64,000 nucleotides of DNA from Fodinicola acaciae. GTDB taxonomy: Bacteria > Actinomycetota > Actinomycetes > Mycobacteriales > HKI-0501. A model generated the notes under the pieces. It made no database searches. It saw nothing but the letters and a program-made list of their open reading frames with translations, and was not told the origin of the DNA. Shown here piece by piece: positions 52,952 through 61,300 of the stretch (positions are counted from its first letter, which is position 1; every line of letters starts with the position of its first letter). The position numbers and the translations under genes are program-made. The stretch spans positions 372,001-436,000 of the forward strand of contig NZ_WOTN01000004.1 of NCBI RefSeq assembly GCF_010993745.1. The letters are read 5' to 3'.

Positions 52952-53941
52952 TCAGGTCGCGATGCCGCCGAGATTGGTCCAGGTGCCGCCGCTGCCGTCG
53001 CCGGCGGCCGGTGCGTAGAGCCAGCTGGTGCCGTTGTTGTCCCTGATCAGCAGCGAATCCGGATCGGTCTGCGGCTGCTCGAAAACCGGCACGCGATAAC
53101 CAGCGACCGACGGCGTACTGGCGATCCGGAGCTGGTCCTCCGGCACACCAACCTCGGAGTCGTTGGCCCACAGCGCGCCATTTGTGCCGCGATACCAGAC
53201 ACGTCCCCGGCCGTCGGCGTCGACGCCGGACGCGGTCGTGCCGACCGTCGGGCTCCAGGTGTCCGGCCGCCCGGCGCAGAAAAACCGGCTGATGCCGGTG
53301 CCGCCGGTCGAACGTCCTTGGAAATACGCGACATTGGGCGGCATGATGTCGTCAGGCGCCGGGCATGCCTTGCCGGCCGACAGCATCGGTGCCGCGCTGA
53401 GCACCTGGCTGTCCAGCGCGATCCATTGCGCGTACACCGGTGACGGCGGAGTCAGGCTGCCTGGCTGGAAAACGCGCAGCTGCGCGCGCCCGGCGCCGTC
53501 TCTGGCCGCGACCACGACGCTCGCCATCTGCTGTCCCTGGTCGGGAACAGCCTGCAACGCCGGCGCGCCGTACGTCGTGCCGCCGACGTTTTTCCAACCG
53601 GTCCAGCTGCCGTCCGGCTCACGCCAGCGATAGAGCACGGTGCCGTTCTGAGCCCGCGCGGCAACGTAAACCCGGCCGTCACTGTCCACTGTGGACGCTG
53701 GCGAGCTGGACAGCGGCGTGGTGTCGAGCACCTTCCACGGTGTTTGCTGACCAGTGGCCGTGACGACCTTTTCGTAGAGATAGTTGGTCGTGCCGCGGAC
53801 AAAGACGTGCAGTCCGTCCGATGCGTACGAGCCGGCGACCCGCTGCGGCGAGATATCGGTCGGCGCGGCCTGTGCCGGCCCGGCCGTCAATGCCAACGCG
53901 CCAGCCAAAACCGCCACACCGACGATTCGTCTTGTGTGCAA
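52952..53941 (-). CDS. Secreted propeller-like protein, paralogue 1
   Basis: A 329-residue exported protein, first gene of the propeller operon. TTG 53941 is the start since GGGAGGG lies 7 bases upstream; it gives the signal peptide HTRRIVGVAVLAGALAL ending AQAAPTD. The mature part begins [24 protein letters not shown] and repeats blocks like WTGWKNVGGTTYGAPA and WTNLGGIAT. It is closely related to paralogue 2 and to the external domain of the sigma partner. Lectin-type sugar binding is the leading guess from the blade pattern. Confidence 0.75.
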   Translation of the reverse strand: MHTRRIVGVAVLAGALALTAGPAQAAPTDISPQRVAGSYASDGLHVFVRGTTNYLYEKVVTATGQQTPWKVLDTTPLSSSPASTVDSDGRVYVAARAQNGTVLYRWREPDGSWTGWKNVGGTTYGAPALQAVPDQGQQMASVVVAARDGAGRAQLRVFQPGSLTPPSPVYAQWIALDSQVLSAAPMLSAGKACPAPDDIMPPNVAYFQGRSTGGTGISRFFCAGRPDTWSPTVGTTASGVDADGRGRVWYRGTNGALWANDSEVGVPEDQLRIASTPSVAGYRVPVFEQPQTDPDSLLIRDNNGTSWLYAPAAGDGSGGTWTNLGGIAT

Positions 53942-54030
53942 TGGACATCCCTCCCCGAAATGGCGGAGACCAGGTGGCCTCCACACCGTGAGGACGGGTC
54001 CGGTGACCGAAACCGTTGCACGCCGATCGG

Positions 54031-54624
54031 TCAGTCGAGGCGTACGACTCCGGCGAGGATCGCCAGCAGCAGGTCATCGAGCCGGACGCGGCCGCGGCCA
54101 AGCTTGGTCGCCAGCTCGTCGCAGGTCGTGAAGCTGGTGATCGCACCGACCGCGGCGACCGCCGTATCGACATCGAACGGCTGACGAAGTCGACTCTCTT
54201 CGGCGAGCCGCGTGACGAACAGCTCCACCTGGTCGAAGCGCCAACCTTCTCGACTGCTGACGACCTGGTGCGCCTCCGGATCGACAGCCGCCAGGCCGAT
54301 CAATCGGCGAAACAGATCGGGGTCCGTACGCCAGAAACGGCACAGCTCAGCGACCATGGCGCGGAAGGCCGCGACCGGGTTGTCCAACGCTGCCGCCGCA
54401 CGCACGCCGGTCACCAGGCCGGCGCGCTGTGACAGGTCTTCCGCGACCGCGTCGAGCAGACCGAGCTTGTTGCCGAACTTCCGGTAGATCGTCACTCGGG
54501 TGACCTCGGCGTCGGCAGCGACCTGCTCGAGGCTGAGGTTACGGAAGCCGGCCGCGATCAGCTGGCGCCGAGCGGCGACCAGGATGTTGGCTCTCGTCCG
54601 CTCGGCCGCGCGCGCTCGTTCCAC
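54031..54624 (-). CDS. TetR-family transcriptional regulator
   Basis: A 197-residue repressor with an N-terminal helix-turn-helix (ERTRANILVAARRQLIAAGFRNLSLEQVAADAEVTRVTIYRKFGNK lies at residues about 6-52) and a variable ligand domain. GTG 54624 is favoured because ATG 54669 would lie beyond the GATAC/GTATC repeats that look like its operator. It is divergent from the SDR gene and should regulate it and itself. The ligand is unknown. Confidence 0.85.
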   Translation of the reverse strand: MERARAAERTRANILVAARRQLIAAGFRNLSLEQVAADAEVTRVTIYRKFGNKLGLLDAVAEDLSQRAGLVTGVRAAAALDNPVAAFRAMVAELCRFWRTDPDLFRRLIGLAAVDPEAHQVVSSREGWRFDQVELFVTRLAEESRLRQPFDVDTAVAAVGAITSFTTCDELATKLGRGRVRLDDLLLAILAGVVRLD

Positions 54625-54633
54625 GGACCTGAT

Positions 54634-54657
54634 GATACAGCTCGTATCTTGTGATAC
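54634..54657. promoter_or_regulatory. TetR operator-like repeats
   Basis: GATAC (54634), GTATC (54644) and GATAC (54653) form alternating inverted repeats spaced 10 and 9 bases apart in the 43-bp gap between the divergent TetR and SDR genes. This is a typical position for a repressor site covering both promoters. Confidence 0.55.
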
Positions 54658-54667
54658 GACTTGTAAC

Positions 54668-55372
54668 ATGACATCGAATCCGGTGGCGCTGGTGACAGGT
54701 GCGAACAAGGGACTGGGGAAGGAGACCGCGCGACAGCTCGCCGAGCGGGGCGTGGTCGTCGTGCTCGGAAGCCGTGACCGTGAGCGCGGCGAGGAGGCGG
54801 CGCGCGAGCTGGCCGGGACGGTGGTCCCGATGCGGCTCGACGTGACCGACGCCGGCAGCGTACGGGAGGTCGCCGGCTGGCTGGAGGCCACCTACGGCCG
54901 GCTCGACATCCTGGTCAACAACGCCGGCGCGGTCGTCGACCAGCTGGCCGAGCGGACGACCGCGGCCGAGATGCGACAGACGTACGAGGTCAACGTCTTC
55001 GGCGTGGTCACGGTCGTGCACGCCATGTTGCCGCTGCTGAACAGGTCGGCCGAGCCGCGCGTCGTGAACGTCTCCAGCACGACCGCGTCGATGTCGCTGA
55101 CCAGCGGCGGCACCGACTTCGGCGGCGACGCCGGCCTGCGGATGGCCTATTCGTCGTCGAAGGCGGCGTTGAACATGCTCACGGTCCAGTACGCCAAGGC
55201 GCTGCCGCACATCAGGATCAACGCGGCAACGCCCGGCTACACGGCCACCGACATGACCCGGCACCGCGGCACGCGTACGGTCGCGGAAGGGGCGCGCGTC
55301 ATCGTCGACCTCGCGTTGACCGCCGACACCACCGGCGGTTTCTTCAACGACCGCGGCCGCGTGCCGTGGTGA
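54668..55372 (+). CDS. Short-chain dehydrogenase/reductase
   Basis: A 234-residue NAD(P)-dependent SDR with TGANKGLGKE (cofactor loop), NNAGA, serine in VSSTTASMS and YSSSKAALN. TGANKGLG matches the carbonyl-reductase-like SDR subgroup that prefers NADPH. The C-terminus is short (GGFFNDRGRVPW). ATG 54668 follows the operator repeats closely and may be leaderless. Substrate unknown; control by the divergent TetR is likely. Confidence 0.87.
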   Translation: MTSNPVALVTGANKGLGKETARQLAERGVVVVLGSRDRERGEEAARELAGTVVPMRLDVTDAGSVREVAGWLEATYGRLDILVNNAGAVVDQLAERTTAAEMRQTYEVNVFGVVTVVHAMLPLLNRSAEPRVVNVSSTTASMSLTSGGTDFGGDAGLRMAYSSSKAALNMLTVQYAKALPHIRINAATPGYTATDMTRHRGTRTVAEGARVIVDLALTADTTGGFFNDRGRVPW

Positions 55373-55390
55373 GGCCTTCTAGAAGGCCTC
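55371..55390. terminator. Perfect 20-bp palindrome across convergent gene ends
   Basis: GAGGCCTTCTAGAAGGCCTC is fully self-complementary. It spans the SDR stop (55370-55372) and encodes the last residues and the stop (55379-55381) of the acyl-CoA dehydrogenase. It probably acts as a bidirectional terminator or transcript end. Confidence 0.5.
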
Positions 55391-57232
55391 TTCCGGCACG
55401 TCCATGAGGTCGAGGCCGGTCGAATCGACGATCACCTTGCGCGCCGCCAGCTCCGGCAACACGGTCTCGGTGTAGAACTTCGCCGCGGCCAGCTTCCCCG
55501 TGTAGAAGGCCTCGTCGGCCGGCTTGAGACCGCCGCGGTCCAGCGCGGCCAGCGCGACCTCGGCCTGCCGTACGAGCAGCCAGCCGACCACCAGGTCGAC
55601 CAGCGACAGCAGGAAGCGCGAGGTGTTCAGGCCGACCTTGTAGACGTTGCGTACGTCCTCCTGCGCCGACATCAGGTGGCCGACCATCGTGCCGAGCATC
55701 CCCTGCACGGCCGCCAGGCCGGCGCCGACCGCGGCGCGCTCCTGCTTGAGCCGGCCGTTGCCGTCGTCGGCGTTGACGGTCGCCTGGATCCGGGTCGCCA
55801 GCGCGGTGAGCGCCTGGCCGTTGTCCTTGACGATCTTGCGGAAGAACAGGTCCATGCCCTGGATGGCGGTGGTGCCTTCGTAGAGCGTGTCGATCTTGGA
55901 GTCGCGGATGTACTGCTCGATCGGATAGTCCTGCAGGAAGCCGGAGCCGCCGAAGGTCTGCAGCGTCTGCGACCCCAGCAGCTCGTACGACCGCTCCGAG
56001 CCGCCGCCCTTGACCAGCGGCAACAGCAGGTCGTTGAGGTGTTCGGCGGCCTTCTCGGCCTCCGCGTCGCCGGCGTGCCGGGCCTGGATGACCTCGTCCT
56101 GCACAGAAGCGGTGAACTGCACCAGAGCGCGCAGGCCCTCCGCGTAGGACTTCTGCAGCATCAGCGCACGGCGTACGTCGGGGTGGTGGGTGATCGTCAC
56201 GCGCGGCGCGGTCTTGTCGGTCTGCTTGGTCAGATCGGCGCCCTGTACGCGCGTCTTCGCGTATTCGAGCGCGTTGAGATAGCCGGTGGAAAGCGTCGCG
56301 ATGGCCTTGGTGCCGACCAGCATCCGCGCGTACTCGATGATCTTGAACATCTGCCGGATGCCGTCGTGCACCTCGCCGACCAGCCAGCCCACCGCCGGCT
56401 CGCCGTCGCCGAAGGTCAGCTCACAGGTGGTCGAGGCCTTCAGGCCCATCTTGTGCTCGACGTTGGTGACGTACGCGCCGTTGCGCTCACCGAGCTCGCC
56501 GGTCTCGTGGTCGAAGTGGAACTTGGGCACCATGAACAGGCTCAGGCCCTTGGTGCCGGGGCCACCGGCGCCAGGCGTGTCGACCGGCCGGGCCAGCACG
56601 TAATGGATGATGTTCTCGGTCAGGTCGTGCTCGGCCGAGGTGATGAACCGCTTGACGCCCTCGATGTGCCAGGTGCCGTCCGGCTGCGGGATGGCCTTCG
56701 TCCGGCCGGCGCCGACGTCCGAGCCGGCGTCCGGCTCGGTGAGCACCATGGTGGCGCCCCACTTGCGGTCGACGAAGATCTGCGCCCACTTCTTCTGCTC
56801 GTCGGTGCCGAGCCGCCAGAACGTGCCGGCGAAGGACGGGCCGCCGGCGTACATGAACGCGGCCGGGTTGGCACCGAGCACGAGCTCGGCGATCGACCAC
56901 CAGAGCGCGCGCGGCGACGCCGTGCCGCCGAGCTCCTCCGGCAGGTCGAGGCCGATGTAACCGGAGTCCATCAGCCGGCCGAAGGTCGCCTTGAAGCTCT
57001 CCGGCATGGTGACCTCGTGGGTCTTCGGGTCGAAGACCGGCGGGTTGCGGTCCGCGTCCGCGAACGGCACCGCGAGGTCCTCGCGGACGAACCGGTCGAC
57101 CTCGGACAGGATGTTGCGGACCGTGTCCGCGTCGAGCTCGGTGAACGGCCCCTTCTCCAGCCGGTCGGCGGTCCCGAACACCTCGAAGAGGTTGAACTCG
57201 AGGTCCCGGAGGTTGCTCTTGTAGTGCGCCAT
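55379..57232 (-). CDS. Acyl-CoA dehydrogenase (long FadE type)
   Basis: A 617-residue flavin-dependent acyl-CoA dehydrogenase of the long class with an extra N-terminal segment and a C-terminal extension, as in mycobacterial FadE5. Landmarks are [13 protein letters not shown] and [18 protein letters not shown] (FAD and substrate binding), [17 protein letters not shown] and the catalytic glutamate in [14 protein letters not shown]. It should catalyse the first step of beta-oxidation. GAGGGAA lies 10 bases before the ATG, and two operator-like palindromes lie 40-76 bases upstream. Confidence 0.92.
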   Translation of the reverse strand: MAHYKSNLRDLEFNLFEVFGTADRLEKGPFTELDADTVRNILSEVDRFVREDLAVPFADADRNPPVFDPKTHEVTMPESFKATFGRLMDSGYIGLDLPEELGGTASPRALWWSIAELVLGANPAAFMYAGGPSFAGTFWRLGTDEQKKWAQIFVDRKWGATMVLTEPDAGSDVGAGRTKAIPQPDGTWHIEGVKRFITSAEHDLTENIIHYVLARPVDTPGAGGPGTKGLSLFMVPKFHFDHETGELGERNGAYVTNVEHKMGLKASTTCELTFGDGEPAVGWLVGEVHDGIRQMFKIIEYARMLVGTKAIATLSTGYLNALEYAKTRVQGADLTKQTDKTAPRVTITHHPDVRRALMLQKSYAEGLRALVQFTASVQDEVIQARHAGDAEAEKAAEHLNDLLLPLVKGGGSERSYELLGSQTLQTFGGSGFLQDYPIEQYIRDSKIDTLYEGTTAIQGMDLFFRKIVKDNGQALTALATRIQATVNADDGNGRLKQERAAVGAGLAAVQGMLGTMVGHLMSAQEDVRNVYKVGLNTSRFLLSLVDLVVGWLLVRQAEVALAALDRGGLKPADEAFYTGKLAAAKFYTETVLPELAARKVIVDSTGLDLMDVPEEAF

Positions 57233-57271
57233 CGTGATCGCTTCCCTCGCCAGCAGGGGTCAAGTGCTCTA

Positions 57272-57308
57272 TTACCCGTCAGTAACTCCTGATATTACCC
57301 GCTGGTAA
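57272..57308. promoter_or_regulatory. Paired TTAC...GTAA operators upstream of acyl-CoA dehydrogenase
   Basis: TTACCCGTCAGTAA (57272-57285) and TTACCCGCTGGTAA (57295-57308) are two related imperfect palindromes offset by 23 bases. They fit a TetR-type fatty-acid regulator. The repeats share TTACC with, but differ from, the TTACGG repeats before the desaturase. Confidence 0.6.
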
Positions 57309-57477
57309 CGCGGCACAACAGAGGTTGGCTGTGAAACCGCGCTCAACCTCGGCGTACGTCCGCGCGTTGATACGTCAGAAGGCGCGACGCAATGGTCCTT
57401 GAGGCGGACGTTCAGACCGGAAAGGCGGGATATATCTGACGGTGACTGTGGCGGTGCGCCGGCCGAAGGCGGAGGCA

Positions 57478-57975
57478 ATGGGAGCTGTGACCGGACAGCC
57501 CTACGAGGCTTGCTTCCGCGATCTCTTCGCGCTCGCGTACCGGGTCGGATACCGCATCCTCGGTGACCGGAGCCAGGCCGAGGACGTGGCCGCCGAGGCG
57601 TGTGCCCGGGCGTACGCGCGCTGGCGGACCGTGAGCGCGCACGCGGAGCCGTGGGTCGCCAGGGTCGCCGGCAACCTCGCGGTCGACGAGGTGCGCCGGC
57701 GGGTCCGCTGGCGGCGCCGCGAGCCAGCCCTGCTGGAGCCGGACACCGGCGGCGACCCGCACCGCGTCGAGCGGCTGGACCTGCAGGAGGCGCTGCAGGC
57801 GCTGTCCAAGCGGCAGCGCGAGGTGCTGATCCTGCGATACGTCGCCGACCTGTCCGAGCGCGAGGTGTCCGAGCTGCTCGGCTGCTCCGTCGGCACGGTC
57901 AAGTCGACCGCCTCCAGAGCCGCCGCGCTCGTACGCGACAACCTGGCCGGAGGGGAGGTGCGTGACCGTGTCTGA
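57478..57975 (+). CDS. SigE-family RNA polymerase sigma-70 factor
   Basis: A sigma factor of about 165 residues. Region 2: FALAYRVGYRILGDRSQAEDVAAEACARAYARW; region 4: LSKRQREVLILRYVADLSEREVSELLGCSVGTVKSTASRAAA. The start may be ATG 57478, GTG 57487 or GTG 57442; AAGGCGGAGG lies before 57478. It overlaps the first membrane partner by 14 bases. Neighbouring genes are two paralogous membrane partners, an unusual one-to-two ratio. Confidence 0.87.
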   Translation: MGAVTGQPYEACFRDLFALAYRVGYRILGDRSQAEDVAAEACARAYARWRTVSAHAEPWVARVAGNLAVDEVRRRVRWRRREPALLEPDTGGDPHRVERLDLQEALQALSKRQREVLILRYVADLSEREVSELLGCSVGTVKSTASRAAALVRDNLAGGEVRDRV

Positions 57976-58723
57976 CCTGGACTTCAGCGGACTGGACGAC
58001 CCCGAGCCGCCGGTCGCCACCGACAGCCGGCTGGAGGCCGCGGTGACCCGCGGCCGCCAGTTGCGGCGCCGCCGCGGCGCGCTGACCGCCGGCGCGACCA
58101 TGGCGGCCGTCGTGCTGGTCGTCGCGCTGGCCGGTGTCGTCGGCCTGGTACGCACACACCTCGGGCCGACCGGCGGCGTGCCGGCGGCCGGCGGGACCAC
58201 CAACTCCACCGCGATCGCTCCGCCGACCGCGACACCGCTGCCCGATCCCTCGGCGCCGACCGCGACCCGGGACGTCAAGCTCAGCGAGGTGCTCAGCACC
58301 GACGGCGTGGGGCCGTACATGATCGGCACGCCGACCAAGCTGCTGCAGGCCGACGGCACGCTGCCCCTGCGGCCGGTGAGCGCGGCCTGTCCCAACGTGT
58401 ACGCGCCGACCGGCAAGCTCGACCCGGCGACGCTGCGGATCGTTGCGGAGCCACCGGGTTTCGTGGGGCTGGTCGAGGCCAAGGGCCTGGAATACGTGAC
58501 CCCCAGCGGCGCGTACGTCGGGATGCCGGAGGCTCGGCTGGCCGAGGTCTATGGCGCGCAGCTGCTGCCGGTCGCGAAGGTCGGCGCGAGCTACGCGTAC
58601 ACCGTCGGCACCGTCCATGTCGTCGGCTTCGTGGTCACCGACGGCCAGGTCAGCAACCTGCTGGCCGGCACCAAGCAGAGCGTGGTCGAGAAACTCAAGT
58701 CGGGGACCGTCTTCGACTGCTGA
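57962..58723 (+). CDS. Membrane partner of sigma factor, paralogue A
   Basis: A 253-residue protein with a cytosolic head of about 38 residues (SRLEAAVTRGRQLRRRRG), one membrane helix (about 42-63), a threonine/proline linker and an external domain of ~150 residues with two cysteines. GGAGGGGAGG precedes GTG 57962. It resembles the next gene product in every section (DDPEPPVAT / DDVEPPVAT; GxDPYLIG-like DGVGPYMIG). A role in controlling the sigma factor is inferred from overlap and topology. Confidence 0.7.
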   Translation: MTVSDLDFSGLDDPEPPVATDSRLEAAVTRGRQLRRRRGALTAGATMAAVVLVVALAGVVGLVRTHLGPTGGVPAAGGTTNSTAIAPPTATPLPDPSAPTATRDVKLSEVLSTDGVGPYMIGTPTKLLQADGTLPLRPVSAACPNVYAPTGKLDPATLRIVAEPPGFVGLVEAKGLEYVTPSGAYVGMPEARLAEVYGAQLLPVAKVGASYAYTVGTVHVVGFVVTDGQVSNLLAGTKQSVVEKLKSGTVFDC

Positions 58724-58739
58724 CCAGCGTTTGTTCGAC

Positions 58740-58761
58740 CGGTGCCGGCGGGCCGGCACCG
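58740..58761. terminator. 9-bp stem hairpin between the two partner genes
   Basis: CGGTGCCGG and CCGGCACCG form a perfect stem with a CGGG loop, 16 bases after the first partner gene and 31 bases before the second. It could reduce read-through or stabilise one mRNA segment. Confidence 0.5.
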
Positions 58762-58792
58762 TCCTTCGACATACCCGGAACGGAGGTGACCG

Positions 58793-59503
58793 GTGATCGA
58801 CCTCGACCTTCGCCATCTCGACGACGTCGAGCCGCCGGTCGCAACCGAGCAGCGGCTGGGTCTGTCGATGGTGCGCGGACGAGCGCTGCGGCGTAAGCAC
58901 CACCTGTTCGCGACGACCGCCGCGACCACCGCCGTGGTGCTGGTCATCGCGCTCGCCGGCGTGGTCGGCCTGATGCGACCGCACCTCGGCACCGCGATCG
59001 ACCCGGCCGGCGGCACCCCCACCAGTCAGGCAGGTCCACCGGACGCGTCACCGACCCCGCAGCCGTACGAGATCAACGCCGACGGCATCGATCCCTACCT
59101 GATCGGCGCCGACGCGGAGCCGCTGGCCAAGGCGGGGAAGCTGTCCACGCCGGCAGCCGTGTCGAAATGCCCGGCGACGTACGTGCCACTGGGGACGTAC
59201 AAGGGCGCGCCGCTGCGGATCGGTGTGTCCGACGGCCAGATCGCCATCGTGGTGGCCTCCGGCGAGGTCTTCCACACGCCGAACCACGCGATCGTCGGCA
59301 TGACCGAGGACGAGCTGAAGCGGACCATCGACGCGGCTCAGCTGGTGGCCGTGCCGACACCGCGCGACCAGGCATACACGATCGGCCGGTCCAACGTGAT
59401 GGCCTTCGTCTTCCTGAACGGCCGGATCACCCTGCTGGTGGCCGGCCCGAGGGGCCTGGTCACGCAGCTGCTGCAGACGGGTGCGCTGACCGCCTGCCGC
59501 TGA
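58793..59503 (+). CDS. Membrane partner of sigma factor, paralogue B
   Basis: A 236-residue paralogue of the preceding protein, sharing the head motif (LDDVEPPVATEQRL...RGRALRRKHH), the membrane helix (about 39-60), and an external domain including DGIDPYLIGADAEPL, SKCPATYVPLG and a C-terminal LLQTGALTACR. GGAGG lies 5 bases before GTG 58793. Tandem duplication of the partner implies either two signals or a changed specificity. Confidence 0.7.
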   Translation: MIDLDLRHLDDVEPPVATEQRLGLSMVRGRALRRKHHLFATTAATTAVVLVIALAGVVGLMRPHLGTAIDPAGGTPTSQAGPPDASPTPQPYEINADGIDPYLIGADAEPLAKAGKLSTPAAVSKCPATYVPLGTYKGAPLRIGVSDGQIAIVVASGEVFHTPNHAIVGMTEDELKRTIDAAQLVAVPTPRDQAYTIGRSNVMAFVFLNGRITLLVAGPRGLVTQLLQTGALTACR

Positions 59504-59504
59504 C

Positions 59505-60617
59505 CTACTCCTCGACGGCGGCGTCCCATTCCCAGGCCGGGATCGGCTGGCTGGTGCCGGTGCTGCCGGCGCCGGCGTATTCGAGCAGGACCAGGGCGAT
59601 GTCGTCGTCGAGCAGGTTGCGGACCCAGTCCTTCAGCGCGTTTTCCAGCGAGACCAGGCCGTCCTTGACGGTGCCGTGGCCGAGGATCCGCCAGGACCGC
59701 TCGGCCAGCGGGAAGAACTCCCCGTCGCGGCGCGCCTCGGCGATGCCGTCGGTGTAGAGCAGCAGCCGGTCGCCTGGCTGCAGCCGCTCGACGCGCGGCC
59801 GGGCCACCGGCAGGAAGCCGAGCGGCGGCGCCGGCGCCGGCGGGTCGAGCGGGGTGACGCCACCGTCGCGCAGCAGCAGTGGGGGCGGATGTCCGCAGTT
59901 GAGCACGGTCAGCGTGCCGCCGCGCTCCTCGACCACGGCGGCGGTGACGAAGTCCTCGTAGCCGACCGACCTGGCCACCGCGCGGTCCAGGTCGGCGACC
60001 ACGGCGCGCAGGTCGGCGCGCTCGTGTGCCACGTGCCGGAACGAGCCGAGCACGGTCGAGGCCAGCCGGACCGCCTCCAGGCCCTTGCCGCGTACGTCGC
60101 CGATCAGCAGCCGCACGCCGTACGGCGTCTCCAGCGCCTCGTACAGGTCGCCGCCGATCTCCGCGCCGGCGGTGGCCGAGATGTAGCGGTGCGCGACCCG
60201 CAGCTGGCCGATCTCCGGGTCGATGTCGCGCAGGATCGCCTGCTGCGCCTCCTTGGCCGCCCGGTTGAGCTCGGCGACCGCCTTGCCTTCGCGGCTGCGC
60301 AGCGAGGCGAGCAGGCAGCCGATGCCGGTGGCCGCGGCGACCGCGACCGTACGCGTCGAGGACTCCAGGTCCAGGCCGGCCGCCTGCACGAACGGCCAGG
60401 CCAGGCACAGCGCGGTGCTCAGCGCGCCGACCAGGGCCACCTGCCGGGCCGTGCAGTAGGTGGCCGCGAGCAGCGGCGGACCGACCAGCATCGCCAGATA
60501 GGGCGTCAGCGGCCCCTGGACCCAGTCGAGCACGACGATGAGCACGGCGGCCGCGGCCGCGCCGACCAGGCAGATGGTCGGGATGGACCCGTTACGCGCA
60601 TCCGACGACCGTGCCAT
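59505..60617 (-). CDS. Membrane PP2C/SpoIIE-type protein phosphatase
   Basis: A protein of about 370 residues with three or four N-terminal membrane helices and a C-terminal SpoIIE/RsbU phosphatase domain (ATAGAEIGGDLYEA, LIGDVRGKGLEAVRLAS, LNCGHPPPLLLRDGG, LLLYTDGIAEAR, LLDDDIALVLLEY). It should dephosphorylate an anti-sigma-factor antagonist. The metal-binding aspartates in GDLYE, GDVRGKG and YTDG are present. Start uncertain: ATG 60617 or GTG 60659. It lies next to the sigma/partner locus, but an RsbV-type target is not nearby. Confidence 0.88.
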   Translation of the reverse strand: MARSSDARNGSIPTICLVGAAAAAVLIVVLDWVQGPLTPYLAMLVGPPLLAATYCTARQVALVGALSTALCLAWPFVQAAGLDLESSTRTVAVAAATGIGCLLASLRSREGKAVAELNRAAKEAQQAILRDIDPEIGQLRVAHRYISATAGAEIGGDLYEALETPYGVRLLIGDVRGKGLEAVRLASTVLGSFRHVAHERADLRAVVADLDRAVARSVGYEDFVTAAVVEERGGTLTVLNCGHPPPLLLRDGGVTPLDPPAPAPPLGFLPVARPRVERLQPGDRLLLYTDGIAEARRDGEFFPLAERSWRILGHGTVKDGLVSLENALKDWVRNLLDDDIALVLLEYAGAGSTGTSQPIPAWEWDAAVEE

Positions 60618-60760
60618 CTGGTCAGCATGCACTCTCCGAGGTCGAGTCGTTGCAGTCACCCCCCGGATTCGGTCGTGGTGTTTCAGTTTTGTGCAATCCA
60701 GGCCGGCGCGGCAGTCTGATCCTGGAGGTCTTCACCAGAAACTCAGTTGAGGAGATCACC

Positions 60761-61165
60761 ATGGTGCAAAGTCCGCCGGCTGGCTATCCGGTCATCACGC
60801 CGTACCTCTACTACCGCGACGTCGCCGCGGCCATCGATTTTCTGACCGAGGCCTTCGGCTTCACCGAGCGCACGCGGACGAAAAACCCGGACGGCGACAT
60901 CTCGCACGCGGAGGTCTCCTTCCGCGACGCCGTGGTCATGCTCGGCTGTCCATCGCCGGACTACCAGGTGCCACGCGAGGCGAGCCACCTCGTGCACGTG
61001 TACGTGGAGGACGTGGACAGCCACTTCACCCGCGCCAGGGCGGCCGGCGCGACGGTGATCGCCGAGCCGGAGACCAAGCCCTACGGCGACCGCAACTATC
61101 TGGTCGAGGATCTCGAAGGCCATCAGTGGGGCTTCTCCCAACACGTCGCCGACGTGACCGATTAG
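60761..61165 (+). CDS. VOC-family (glyoxalase-like) protein
   Basis: A 134-residue protein with two beta-alpha-beta-beta-beta units of the vicinal oxygen chelate fold (ITPYLYYRDVAAAIDFLTEAFGF, then HLVHVYVEDVDSHFTRARAAGATVI) and the ending YGDRNYLVEDLEGHQWGF. Metal-binding residues seem partly conserved (His in ISHAEV, Glu in VEDLEGH). Function may be detoxification or antibiotic binding. GAGGAG lies 6 bases before ATG 60761. Confidence 0.85.
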   Translation: MVQSPPAGYPVITPYLYYRDVAAAIDFLTEAFGFTERTRTKNPDGDISHAEVSFRDAVVMLGCPSPDYQVPREASHLVHVYVEDVDSHFTRARAAGATVIAEPETKPYGDRNYLVEDLEGHQWGFSQHVADVTD

Positions 61166-61223
61166 CTCTGCTCACCATCCGCCGGTCCGGCGCGAAACCG
61201 TCGTACGCACCCGCCAAAGTTGG

Positions 61224-61246
61224 CCCCCACCCAGATCGGGTGGGGG
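61224..61246. terminator. G/C-rich terminator between convergent genes
   Basis: CCCCCACCC and GGGTGGGGG form a 9-bp stem with an AGATC loop, 58 bases after the VOC stop and 54 bases before the end of the opposing gene. It probably terminates in both directions. Confidence 0.6.
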
Positions 61247-61300
61247 GTGGGTTCGTGTGGAATGTATGCAAGCAAGAAAAGTTGAGCTTGAAAGTGGACC

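Noticed and set aside
50119-53941. Propeller proteins considered as sialidases
   Set aside because: No Asp-box (SxDxGxxW) motifs or catalytic arginine triad were found in this set; those boxes occur only in the protein at 4580-5722.
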